Made by a program: the position numbers and the translations under genes. A stretch of 64,000 nt of DNA from Psococerastis gibbosa (lineage: Eukaryota > Arthropoda > Insecta > Psocodea > Psocidae): assembly GCA_963971405.1 (NCBI GenBank), contig OZ020489.1:34567047-34631046 (forward strand), given 5' to 3'. The notes below the pieces were generated by a model. That model was not told the DNA's origin, searched no databases, and saw nothing but the letters and a program-made list of their open reading frames with translations. Below, piece after piece: positions 1-13,000 of the stretch. Each line of letters starts with the position of its first letter. Positions within the stretch are counted from its first letter, which is position 1.

Positions 1-619
1 ATGCTGGGAAAACACATAACTCTAATGAAAAATTGTCTTGGCTAGATACTTTACAGTACAATATATACCCTTCTATGAGGTTTGCATTGTATGCAGAAGT
101 TACCCAATAAAGTGGCGTGAATACTAATTAGATAAACTGGCTTGACAAGAACATAAAGATGTGTCGGTGGTGCCAAATATATGAGATTGTTTGGAACGCA
201 TGGCATGCGGCCTTGGCGACCTCCAACGTACCGTATATGAATTTCAACCACCTATTAAATAATCGGTTACTCGTGGATTTGTAAAGTTGAGGCCGAGCTC
301 AAGGCGTTAGCGTCTAATTGGGGCGAGTTCAGGAAATGGGTCCGGGGGCGACCCCCCCCCCCCCCACCTTGCGCACGCGGCACTAAGGTGGAAGAAGAAG
401 AAGAAGAGTCAGGCTTCAGGGAAATAATATATATTCCGAGTGATGTCCTGGTTAATGACACTATCAGCGATAGTGCATTCACTGAACAGAAAACTCAAAT
501 CATCCGGATTATTCTTCACGAAGACTTCAAGACTTCTATTCGAAGATCTTTTGTAGTAGTGAAGTAGTCTGCTATATAAAAATTCTTGTCCTTTGTTTCA
601 GAACATTTGGCAAGATAAG
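1..619. other. non-coding DNA upstream of the stan start codon
   Basis: I see no supported gene here. The stretch has a C homopolymer near 352-366 and a GAA/AAG purine run near 391-406. A pyrimidine tract ending in CAG at 599-601 looks like a 3' splice site directly before the first stan coding exon. So this DNA is probably the end of an intron, and the 5' UTR exon and promoter lie outside the window or are not recognisable. Confidence 0.5.
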
Positions 620-3600
620 ATGGTGAAGTGGAGAGACTTGCATCCACCTGTTCGCATAGCGTTATGGGTGGTAGTAGCGCTGATCTCAGTCACCCCAACA
701 GCCTCATATCTTCTTCTTGTACCTGACTCTACCCCACCTGGCCAGGTCATCTTTAATGCCACACTGCCTCGCCTCGGCCGCTCTAGAACCTACTCTCTTC
801 ATGTACATAGAAATGCTGATTTTGTGCGTAGACTTTTAGCTGTCGATGAAAAAAATGGACAGGTGAGTGTGAGCGTGCCATGCGTAAATGCATGGTGTAA
901 TGAGTCTGAGTGTTCGCATTGTAATTGAAAATAGGCTACTAGACAGTTGTAACCATAAAATATAAAATATGCTAGATAAGGTACTGTAGCTAGCTTATAG
1001 GTTAACAATAGTAATACAATATGTTTTTTGCATGGAGAAAAAGTGTAAATGTATATAAAGAATCCCTTTCGGCTCTGGACGATCAGGGAGATCCTGCTTT
1101 TCCTCTACGCTACCTACGCTATATGTACACAATAAAAAATACTTCATTATTTTCCCGACCACAACATCAATACACAAAACACTCTTGTGTTCCAAACAAT
1201 GACGACTATGAACTTTTACTTATTAAATGATTTTTACTTGGACTGGACGTAATCTTGAAATCGTTGATTTGACGTAAAAAGTGTTGATTACCATTATCGT
1301 AGATAATAATACGGACTTTCAGTCAAATTTTAATTCATTCCTCTGTGACCAATATTAACTGAGATATGAATTATATAAGCCTTCAATCGGCCGCCATCTT
1401 GTAACTAAATAGTGAATCTAGCTGGTTAATGAACTCGATCAAGACATGTGTATGATCAATTTTTGTGCCAAGTTTAATCAAAATTAGATAATATTTACGG
1501 AAGTTAGAGTGCTTCCTAAAATCGATATGCACATACATATACAGTATATACCTATATATACTGTATATAGGCCTACAGTATGTATGTATATATATAGCAT
1601 TTTGAACGGATGGTGGTTTTAGGCTCAGGGCGTCATGAAATGAAAAGTTGTGAAGAAATTTTCCGAAAGTCGAACATTGGTCGCCATCTCAATAGGTAGA
1701 TGAATCTCCCTAAAAAATATTGTTTACTAAAACGCCTCGAAATGACGTCACATTCGTATTGGGTGTTAATGAAATGGTATTGTCGGCTACCCCGCGCGTC
1801 ATGAATGACGTCACATTCTATTGTCACGTGGCCCGATTTTTAACCATCAAACTTGAATTGATAAAAAAAATTCTCTACTAAATCGGTAACGGTTTTTTTA
1901 GGATTTTTTTTTTTTTATAAAATAAATCTAATGCATTAAAATAGATGTAATATGATGTATGGTTTATGATAGCAACAAAAGTTAGAAACGAGTCACCAGC
2001 TGACATACCATAGGATAAATATTTATTACTTGCAACATGATGAAAAACTGGTTTTGACGCGTTGTTGGGAAGTGTTAGGAGCTGGCTTGCTATGTCAACG
2101 GCAATTAAAGCGGAAATGGGTTTTTTATGGGCAAGCTTGGGAAATTCGTATTTAATGCCTTGTCGTTAATGTTTCCTTCCTTTTCGCTACTAACTCCATC
2201 TCCAGTGCATTTAAGCGTGGGAATACATATGTTTTCATTGGATATTTTTATATTCGATGGATTTTCCGGAACCTATTGTTTTAAATGGCTTTTTACGACG
2301 TAGGTCTGGAGAGATCCGATTAATGTTTGTTTATGTGTTACTTACACTTCGTAAATTTTTTATGCAGGTATCCATTGTACAGAATTTGGACTGCCGAGGG
2401 GTTTGGTACCCTAGCATGTTTACCCTTCACGTCGAATCAATTTTACAAATGGACGATTTTAAAAACAAGCGGAGACGCGAAAGACATGCTGTCACAGGCA
2501 GAGTCAACATTCCGGGTGTGCAGTATTATGCAATGGCGCTACGGGTATTGATAACAGGGCCGGATTGCGAAGAAGATATGGATATATTAGACACCAGGTT
2601 GGTATATTCGAAAGTAATGTTTTTATGAAACAGATAGGGTAGAATAGAATAAAAAATATCTGTATGATTCTTTCTGAGTTCAATAGCTGCGGCCTGCTAA
2701 ATACTTCCAAGCTCATCAACAACTAGAATGGATAGCGCGGTTACTGTTCTGTTGTGTATGGACATTATGGTCACAGAAGTTACGTCGTAATAGACAAAAT
2801 CTGTTGGTCATTAACTGGTGTCAATGGATTCTATAGTACATTGTCGAAGTAAGGTTGTGTGTGTGTGCACAAATTTTATAACCGTAGAGATAACGCGGCT
2901 AGGAAAATGTAGGCTCAAGTGGATGACATTTTGAAAATGATGAACATGACTTTGCAATCCATCTTATCCATCTCTAGTACTTTTATAATATTTTAATTAC
3001 TTTTAGGATGTCGCAAAAGCTGGCAGAAGCACGAGCCTGGACGAGTGAATCATACGCTTCGTTTGCCATGCCGAGTGAATCGGACTTCACCAAAATCTGC
3101 CTCAAACAAAGTCAATTTATAAATAGTGTATCCGCTTTCCTTCCGGATACGCTCCTCTCCGGTAATAATAATGATAATTTTCTCGGATTCTTCAGATACT
3201 TCAAATTTCAAAACTTCAAAGCCCGATCGGTCTTTGGTGGCTGCGATCATCTTTGGTAAACCTTAAACAGTGATTGTATTCATTTACTGATATAGCTGAT
3301 GTATTCAGTAGGTTTTGTCCTTGACTTTTACCAAACTCAGTTTTATTGAACATCTTGATCAATCGGTATCACAAGTTTTACTATTTTTTAAATATAATTT
3401 CTTACATTTAAGCTGCACAGCTTCTAAATAACAATAGTAAACAATTTACTGTAACTTAAGTCATTGGATTTAAATAATTGACTAATCTGATATTGTTTGA
3501 TTTCAGAGGATTGTTCAGTGCGGTATTTATCAGTAGATGACCCTCGCTTTGAAGTGGAAACCTCAGTTGGAGACCTGGTGTCTGCTTATGATCAGTGTAT

Positions 3601-4067
3601 TCTTGAGCCCATGTGGAGGATAGTTATACACCTAGAAATTACCTGCTTTGGAATTCCAGGTACCACCTTCATAACCATATTTTAGTCTGACTGTCTTCAC
3701 CACGTAATAAATATTTGTCTACCGCTTTCACCCTCATATTAAGGTCCAATTACTCACATGTTATCTTGGGATCACAGGTAGGAAAGTATTGACGCATTAT
3801 CTATATTTTCTTTTAGGCTCGGGGCATACAATAGAGCATTTACTGAAGGTTGTATACCACCACGAAAGACTGAACGACACTGACATAGCAAGAAGGGTGC
3901 GTAGAGAATTGAAAAACCAGAGCCCGTATTTCGAGCAAGCGTTATATGTTGCCAACGTGGTGGAGGAGAAGCCAAGTGGGGTTGTGGTGGCTACCCTGCG
4001 AGCGAGAGACCCTGAGAACTCACCTGTCACCTATTCAATGACATCATTGCTTGATTCGCGGTCGCAG
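620..4067 (+). other. stan: stan exons 1-5: signal peptide, N-terminal region and start of cadherin repeat 1
   Basis: Residues 1-30 form a signal peptide: charged MVKWRDLHPPVR followed by a hydrophobic stretch (IALWVVVALISVTPTA). The region after it matches the N-terminal segment peculiar to Flamingo, before the first cadherin repeat, with the run LLAVDEKNGQ crossing into exon 2 (CRGVWYPSMFTLHV). Exons 3-4 are weakly conserved and are placed by phase and splice signals. A dibasic site (RRVRREL) ends at about residue 290, just before the first cadherin repeat begins at QALYVANVVEE. This could be a furin-type cleavage site, which is inference. Confidence 0.85.
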
Positions 4068-7000
4068 GTAAGATTCGAAGCACAGTACCGGTATCTTCTT
4101 CTGTTTCTGTTCAAATTTTTCCAATTAACTCTTCTCCTCATCTGATCCACCCATCTGGTTCTTGGCCTCCCTCTCCGTTATGTGCCTCAACTTACTACTC
4201 CTACAACAACTTCGTAGATATTGTCCACCCTCTTTACTGGTCGCTTTCACTTCAGCTTCCCTCTTTCGATTCGCCATAAGACCTAATATATTATACCCGT
4301 TTTAGTTTAATTTCGTACTTTCTGATTCTGTCACGTTTTGCTGTCTGTCGAAATGTTAACTATTTCATGTTTGTTGTTTTTACCCTGCTATTGGATTGTT
4401 TTTATAACATAAACTCTCCTATAGCATTAATAATGACGATTGATGTGAGGAGGTTATATGCTAAAAATATGCTCCACATTATTTATTTAAATCGGCTGTC
4501 TCGTTTTGTAGGGGATGTTTGCGGTAGACGAAGCGACTGGGGTGGTAACCACGCAGACTCGCCTCGACAGAGAACTCGTTGAAGTGCATTACTTCCGGGT
4601 GTCCGCGACGGATGACAGCTTCCCTCCCAGAAGTGGGACCACAACTCTGCAGATTAATGTGCTGGATGCCAACGACCACTCGCCCGTGTTCGAGAAGACG
4701 TCCTACGAGACGTCGATCAAGGAGGGTGCTGCCGTGGGAACTGTACGTATGCATTTGCGATCAACTTTAGTTTGAACATCTTGGTTGAAAAACCTGAGGC
4801 AGTGGTTTGGCAAGAGCACGACTTCCCTTTTCAGAGCGGCCGTCTCCAAAGTTCAAATTGCAAATCTTCGATTGAAGAGACATTTAAAGAAGAAGTAATA
4901 ACTGTTACAAAAAATTGCGGCCAATGATAAACAAATGAGCAATCTAGCGTAGAGGGCTGACAAAAAAATAAGGCGCCATAAGTTCTGTGCACTTGATCTG
5001 GCAATCGTAATCGTTTTATTTTGACTAATTAGCTTAATACTAGAACCTCCAAACTTAATCTCGGCCACAACTTTTTGCCGCTTAATTGAATGCGCTGTGG
5101 ATGCTCACCTTACCCGCCTGAGTTGTTATGATCAGTTAGTGCCTTATTTCACGCGAACAGTTAATCAAATATACACTAAACGTTCATGGGCTCCATTTAA
5201 GCTTATATAAATAATATTTACGTTAAGATTTTCTATCCAATGAATACCGTTTTGTAAAACTGGTTTGGTAATGATTTTGTAGCACCTTGCGTCCCTGGAT
5301 TCTAATATCTATTTATTATTTTTCAGGTGTTGATCACTGTACGAGCCACAGACAAAGATGTTCACAGAAACGCTGAGGTTAGAACCCAATTTTAATTCTT
5401 CAAGTCAATGAGGACTAAATTAGATGAGTTTTGACAAGTCACATGCTTTATTAATATGATATTGCACAAATGAAGACCATTAAATACAGTTTTACGTGTA
5501 GTAGTAAACTATTTTTTGCTTAATTTCCCAACGACGGAAGATGTTGAATTTTGCGAAGTATCCTTATTTTCACTACCGTTTTTTTTCTTGTTCAATACAA
5601 TAGGTATTTGCCTCTTGTAGAAAAAATTAGATATTCTAGTAACTTCGCTCTATATATGTATTTTTTGTGGTAATATCTAATTATTATTGTAGTAGCCAAC
5701 AAAATATCCTCTAAGTCAATACTCAAGTGATAACAACATAATTTGGCTTTTTTTTTTTTTCTTTAGATTGAATACTCTTTTGAAACACCAGTTGAAGAAT
5801 TTCACATTGACGGGAAATCAGGAGTTATCACGACGCGAAAGACTCTGGACAGGGAGACAACACCTCAGTTTGAACTGCACGTGCTGGCGCAAGACAATGC
5901 GCCGCAAACTGAGCGCAAGTCAGCCACCAGCACCGTCAAAGTCATCTTGATTGACGATAACGACAACTACCCCCAATTTTTGGAGAAAACTTACTCTGTC
6001 ACCGTACCTGAAGATGTTGATATTAGCACTAATCCTCTGGTTGCCTCAGTCAGGTACGCCGCTCATTTATCTTTATTGTTTTTTTTTTTTTAAATCTTTC
6101 TGGCCTATATATGTAAACACCCGAAGCGAGTCCTCTATCTATTGAGTTGCCTGGTGACAAGGGTTACCACTCATCAATTTAATTAAGTGTTTTCCTTAGT
6201 TTTATGACATTTTCTACTTTTATTTTAGGCACACTTATGAGTTTCGACACTTAGGTTCATAAAGGTGGGTGCCTCATCAGGCCAATTTATCTAAAGAAGG
6301 CGTTTGCCTACTAGGTGTAATCTGCTTTTATTTTATCAGGCAGCTTTTAGGTTTTGACTATAGGTTTTAACTATTCTTGAGTTCTTGTAAAGTTTTTACA
6401 CTGCCGATATCAGTGACCCTTCCAAGACTCTAACTACAATATGTTCTTAATGAGTTTTAGATTAATTTGCCTTTTAAACATTTTTCATTTATTATTCTTT
6501 GTGAATAATGAAAGTGCTTGACAATTCGCTTACGCATAACTATTCTTCATGTATTACTATACTTCGTCTATTCGTTTTTTCCTATAAATGTGCACCATTG
6601 ATAAAAGCACAAACAGTTTTATGATTGGTGATTTTTAGGGCTACGGACGCAGATGAAGGTCAGAACGCTGCCATTCGGTACGCCATTATTGGAGGGAATA
6701 TGAAAGCTCAGTTCACGGTAGATAGCTTGACGGGAGATGTCTCATTAGCGAAGCCTCTCGACTACGAAGATTTGCGGAGTTTTAGGCTTGTCATTCGAGC
6801 TCAAGGTTCGTTATTATTATTACTTTATTTCACTGCAAGGCAAAACACAATGTTATCTTGTTCGAAATAGTTATTTTGATTAGCGATGAAAGTCACAATA
6901 TTTATAGCACTATTTACGCAAAATAAAAATGACATAAAGTTTCCCTGTTTACAGATGGAGGCAGTCCTAGTAGAAGTAACACGACAACTCTACTGGTAAA

Positions 7001-10000
7001 TGTTAAAGACGTAAACGACAATATACCGCGCTTCTACTCGTCTTTGTTCCAAGAATCTGTACTGGAGTCTGTACCAGTCGACTTTAGTATTCTGCAGGTA
7101 TGTTTACTCGTACAAGCCACGTTTCACGCTACAATCATGTGTCTTCTCTGTCATTTGCTTTCAAAACGTTGCTATTTTATTTTGATTATCAAACTGACAG
7201 ATTACCCTGACTTCTTTTATTTCTTGTTATTTTTTTGACAGGTGCAAGCATACGATTTAGACGAAGGCTCCAATTCACATCTCAAGTACACGCTAAGCTC
7301 CAGAGATGAAGCAGGAACACCCATTTCTGAGATTCCACTACGCATTGACCCCGTCAGTGGATGGCTATTAACGTCTAAGCCCCTGGATCGCGAAGTACAG
7401 AACAAATACCAATTTCAGGTGGGTTTTTGTTTTATAATTATACGATAGCTCATCCCTATTGAGCATAGATTTGGTGGGTTGTCAATCTGGTTATTGTTGT
7501 TGGAGGAGCCATATTTTGTACTTTGTAGCTGTAGCTGCAAAACATACAATACAATACATTGCAGCATTATATGGTATATATAGTAATACTGACATTCAAG
7601 TGACTTTGGTTAATTTCGACCAAATGATACTACTTTCATATATAATGTATATATTATTATGATTATTATTATATTATGTTCCAACAGCAATAACAATTTT
7701 AAACTATGGTAGTACATATACCGCAAGACAATGACCCGTGTGCGTATGTAATGTTATTTCGTTTCTCAGTGAAGGAATGAAGGGCAGATGAACTATTTTC
7801 CATGTGGATTTAAATACAGAGTTGTGCGATATTAGAAAACGCCTTGATTGTTCATTTGAAATCGTCATCATCTCCAGCTGCCCGGGTGTGATATATTAGC
7901 CTCTTCCACTCTCATGTCTCTCCACTTCTTTATTCAACACTTGCTCTGATACTCTTCTGAAATCGTCCTCAATCTAGTTTCATTTGAGATACTAAAGTTA
8001 AATATAAGGCAGCAGTAACATTATTTTATTTCTTTTTACAAATTGCACCCGTTAAAATTAACGTAATGGTTATGTTGAAATATTATTGAAATGTCAACTT
8101 TTCTTTAGATAATAACAAGTAGGTATCCCTTATTTATTGTGCCATTTCAGGTAATTGCTGAAGATGGCGGAACCCCACCTCGCAGTGCCTCTGCCAACGT
8201 AATAATAACAGTTCAAGATGTTAACGACAACGACCCACAGTTTCATCCCAAAATATACGAGCTGGTCATCTCAGAGACCGACAATCCTGGAACTTTGGTC
8301 ACCACTGTTTCTGCCACTGACCCTGACGAAAACCCGAGGTTTGTTTTGTAGAGTAATTTAACACTAAGTAGTAAGGAGTAATGAAGTTGATATTGTCTGC
8401 GTTTTTTTTTCGAATCAGCATGTTTTTGCTTTCCTATTTATGCGTTTGTATTTAAGGAAAGCTTGGGGATGATCAGAATTTTGAATATCGAGATTTTAAT
8501 TAATTTTAAGTTTTGGGGTGTTTCAGTTTTTACCAAGTATTTGTCTTCTCGAACTACTCGATGCACTTTGATGAAATCCAACACTTGACAAGACTTTTAA
8601 AATGTTTTCAACAGCAAAAAAGACTAACCATTTTTTCTCACAAAACCGGTTCCGACAACTTTTTTTTATTATTAGAATTTTATGATTAAGTCATTTTTGA
8701 TATGACCCTAACAAACAAGGTAACTTCCGACTAGTGTTAACCATCACTTGGAAAGAATAAGTATTCCTTACCGAGGCCTTTCAAGCGATGATACGGACGG
8801 CCCAAAACGTATCTGTGGCAGATTGTTCCTTTTCCTGCCCTACTTAATATAACTATTCCAGGTTGCATTACGAGATAACCAATGGAAACGTTCGTGGCCG
8901 CTTCAGTATTGCGTCTCAAAATAACCTAGGACTGCTCTCGATCGCCCAGCCGTTGGACTACCGACAGGAAAAACGTTTTGTGCTCACTATCACCGCTACC
9001 GACAGCGGCGGTCGAACTGATATGGCGACCGTTTATGTAAATATCTCGGACGCCAACAACTACAGTCCTGTGTTCGAGAATGCCCCTTACCATGCACAAG
9101 TCTTTGAAGATGCTCCTGTGGGTACTACGGTAAGTCATTTTTAAAAGACATTCACGTATAAGGCTTCGCTGAGAAATTTGTCATGAGAGCAACACTCAAT
9201 TTCTGAACGCACATCAGAAGATTTCTAGGTTGCTGGCGCTCTCTGGAGGGAAAGACTCGAGTGCCAAGGGGCTGCCTTCACTGATCACGTGCAAATCAAG
9301 GCCATCGGCTTGGAGAACTTGGCTGTGTTCGTTAATAAAACTAAACTCACAGACTTGTAAAGTGTGAAGTGACTTATGACTGTTCAAAAGGCTTAAGCCT
9401 ACGTCAGCCGATTTCAAAAATAATAATAATAGACTGCTGGTGTGTCGAGGGGAAACCTCTGCACCTACGATAAGCCAATGACAAAAATCTGCTGAAGTAG
9501 ACTCTGGGGTTTTGTAAATTTGCCGCCATCACAAATTTCTCAGTGGATCACTAGCATTTCATTCGTCTATGTGTACTCTTTAGTTTGTAAATAAAATTAC
9601 TTGAGGTGATGGATACATATGCAATGTGTTTTAATTTAGAAAATCAGTTGCTCCAACAGCAATTAAAATTGTCCAGTATTTAACCACGTCTGACTTTTTT
9701 GGTAGAATCGTAAATGTGGTTGGCTGCATAATCAGAGAATACTTTTTTGAATGTCTCGTTTATTCAATATAATATTTAGTTTTAGAAGGTGGTGTCCGAT
9801 GCTGAGGTCTTTTATTCCGAAAGAGCCGGATCTTTGATAGATTCTGTAGTCATAATTTCCGTTCATCGGTATTGACATCAAAATTATCAAATTCGGAATA
9901 CTTCATTGAGTGTTGTAAACGCTATAATGGTCTACACTTTTTATAACATGCCTATATTAACAATGTTGTGACTAGTTGAGAATGATGTCCAACATACAGT

Positions 10001-13000
10001 GTATGATTCTAAAACTTATAGATTTTTAATCCTTCAATGTAAACATTTGCAAGATCCCAGCATTGGAATTGAGTTCTATATAGGAGAGACGGGACATTCG
10101 CTCCCACATAGGATATTTTTTTAATTTCTGCTGCCACTAGGCACGTCGTCTACGACCAATGAGAACATGCCTTGGACAATAACAAACCACAACTAAACCA
10201 GTCGTGTCTGCCAGGCGTGCTCTGATTGGTCAAATGAAGACGTGCCAATTGGCCGAAGCTCTGATCAGTTTGTCTCCTATTCTTCATTAAATGCTTCTTC
10301 TATCGATGATTGGCGATCATTATGGCAATTTGGACCTTGGAGGCTGCTGCTCTGAAGATGGAAATCACTACCTCATGTTTTTCAACCATGATGTTCTTCT
10401 GCCGGGAGCCCTCAGTCCTTCTATCTTCCCTTGGATTATTTCACGCAGGAGGCGATTCTTTTCGTTCCTCATCACATGGCCGGAGTCTCCTAAATAGGAC
10501 TCTACACTGAACCACGTTATTAAGTTATTATGTTCTAACATTGTCAGGATTTCATAAATTTTTGGGTCAGTCTGTAAATAACTCAATATTGGGTGTGACT
10601 AGGTGTTGGTAGTACAAGCTACAGACTCAGACGTTGGCCAAAATGCACAAATCACGTACACACTGAGCACTGGTATGGACCAAGCTGGGGACAGTTTCAC
10701 TATCAACCCCCAGACGGGCGCACTCGTCACCACCAAACCCCTCGACAGAGAGTCAGTACCTAGCTACCTGCTTACTATCACTGCACGCGACGGAGGTAGG
10801 TACATTCTGTAGTGGCATCGGGAATTGAAATACTGCCCCACAAAGAATTGATGATTGCTGGACACTGTTTATTCCAATATATGAAGAACCGATCCGAGTT
10901 TACTCGAACATGCTTTCTAATTTATCAATTAGTAGATAGTGATAATGAGTTATTTCATAGTAAAGAATTTAATATTAATGTCACGGCACGCAATGTATTG
11001 GAGCGTGAATTTTATATGATTTCTTAAAAAAATAATTTTGCACAAAATCAAATACTTTTTTGGGAAAGCAACCTGTTCGGTTTTGTTACTCTATTTAACA
11101 CCTAAAACATACCTGTAGCCTGTAGGCAGAAATCATCGATAGAAAGGTTCTGGAGAAATTTATTTTGTTATTTTTCATGAAAATTGAGTTTCTCATTTTT
11201 TTACTCCCAGAAGCAAACTATCAAGGGGCAAGTGACCAGCCGCGTTTTGTTAACATTAATAACGACTACAATATATGTCAATTTAAAACAAATTGTTGGG
11301 GCCGTTTCTGAGAAATTATTTATTTAGACGTTTTTTTTGGAAAGCAATAAACCTAAATACCTAAATTAGAGGATTTAGAAACGTCTGGACTGGAGCTGGA
11401 TTCGAACCCACGATGCCTTGCCGGGGCATAGTAGATACAAGTATATATAAACAGATTTAATAAAAATAAAATAATAATAATAACGTGACTACTTACAATG
11501 TATTGTAGTAAGTTTATTCAGGTTGTAATGTTTCATGTGGCGTTTCACATTGCTGAATTTCTTTTAGCCCAATTTCATTGGCATTTATGTTATGATGTGG
11601 CGGGTAGTGTCCAATAAACAGAGTAGACATTCCTTGGGACATGTTTAATATGTTATTATTAATTTTAACATTTTCTGTAGGAGTGCCCTCCCATTCGGAC
11701 ACCACCGATGTAGAAATCACGGTGCTGGATGTGAACGACAACCCCCCCGCCTTTACCACTCATTCCTATCAAGCTTCTGTGCCTGAAGATGCTCTTCTTG
11801 GCACGTCAGTTCTACAAGTTCAAGCTACTGACGTTGATATGGGAGCCAATGGACGTGTCAGGTCAGTCTGCTGTTGTTGTTAGAATATTTGACCAAGGGC
11901 GGCTCTGATCATGGTTTGCCCTAGCGCTGTGTAGTTCATGGGTGAACTGATCTGTAGAATCCATTGATTACATGGACATCGTCAGTTCAGTTCAACCAGT
12001 TTGCGGTTCAGTCAGTCAGGTTACTCCTACTTCTACCATTCAGACCGGATCGGCTAGAACAAGTGAATCAACAGTTCCGTCATGTTGATTCAATCTGATT
12101 GATCTGTAATCTGATTGATTCTGAGTTGGAGGCACTGTCGCTATAAAGTCGGAGCCTACCCGTTAGCTTACGTTATTCTTTACTTGTATCTGGTGAATAC
12201 TTCCAAAATCTCTCCTTGTCAAGTGTGGTAATAGATTCAAAACGTATCTGAGGCTTTTATTTAACTTGTTTTAAAACATTAATTTCCTTTAGGTACTCAC
12301 TCTCAGCGCCTGGAGCCGAAGTAGCTGACGGATCATTTGTAGTGGACGCATCATCAGGTGTTATACGAACAGCCAAAACTTTAGACCGAGAAAGCGTGGC
12401 TTCCTATGCCCTAACTGTTTACGCCGTGGACAGAGGCAGCCCAGAGTTATCCGCCACCGCTGCTGTGTCTATACGAATTGAAGACGTCAACGACTCACCG
12501 CCCGCTTTCGAGTCCGAGAAAATAGTCCTTTATATTCCCGAGAACAGCCCTATTGGTTCAACAGTGGGAGAGCTTAGAGCAAAGGACCCTGACGAGGGAG
12601 CTAACGCAGCCGTGCAGTATTCGATTATCGGGGGAGAAGATTCGGCAATATTTTCTCTAGTGACACGACCCAGCTGGGACAAAGCCGAGTTGTTGACGAT
12701 GGTTGATTTGGATTATGAAAGCCCGCGAAAGAAATTTGAGTTGCTAGTACGTGCTGCTAGCCCGCCGCTACGTAGTGACGTCCGCGTAGACATCCTTGTT
12801 ACCGATGTCAATGACAACGCGCCCGTGCTCAAGGATTTCCAAGTTGTGTTCAATAATTATCGGAACTGCTTCCCAAGCGGTGCCGTCGGATTCGTGCCTG
12901 CATTCGATGCCGATGTTTCGGATCAGTTACATTACCGCGTGCTGTCGGGGAATAACGCGAACCTTATTAGTTTGAACGAGACTACCGGTGAAATTACACT

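Noticed and set aside
9040..9075. DANNYSP linker as a damaging mutation in stan
   Set aside because: The flanking sequence is intact, and to my recollection a similar Asn at this linker occurs in other Flamingo proteins, so it is probably a family trait.
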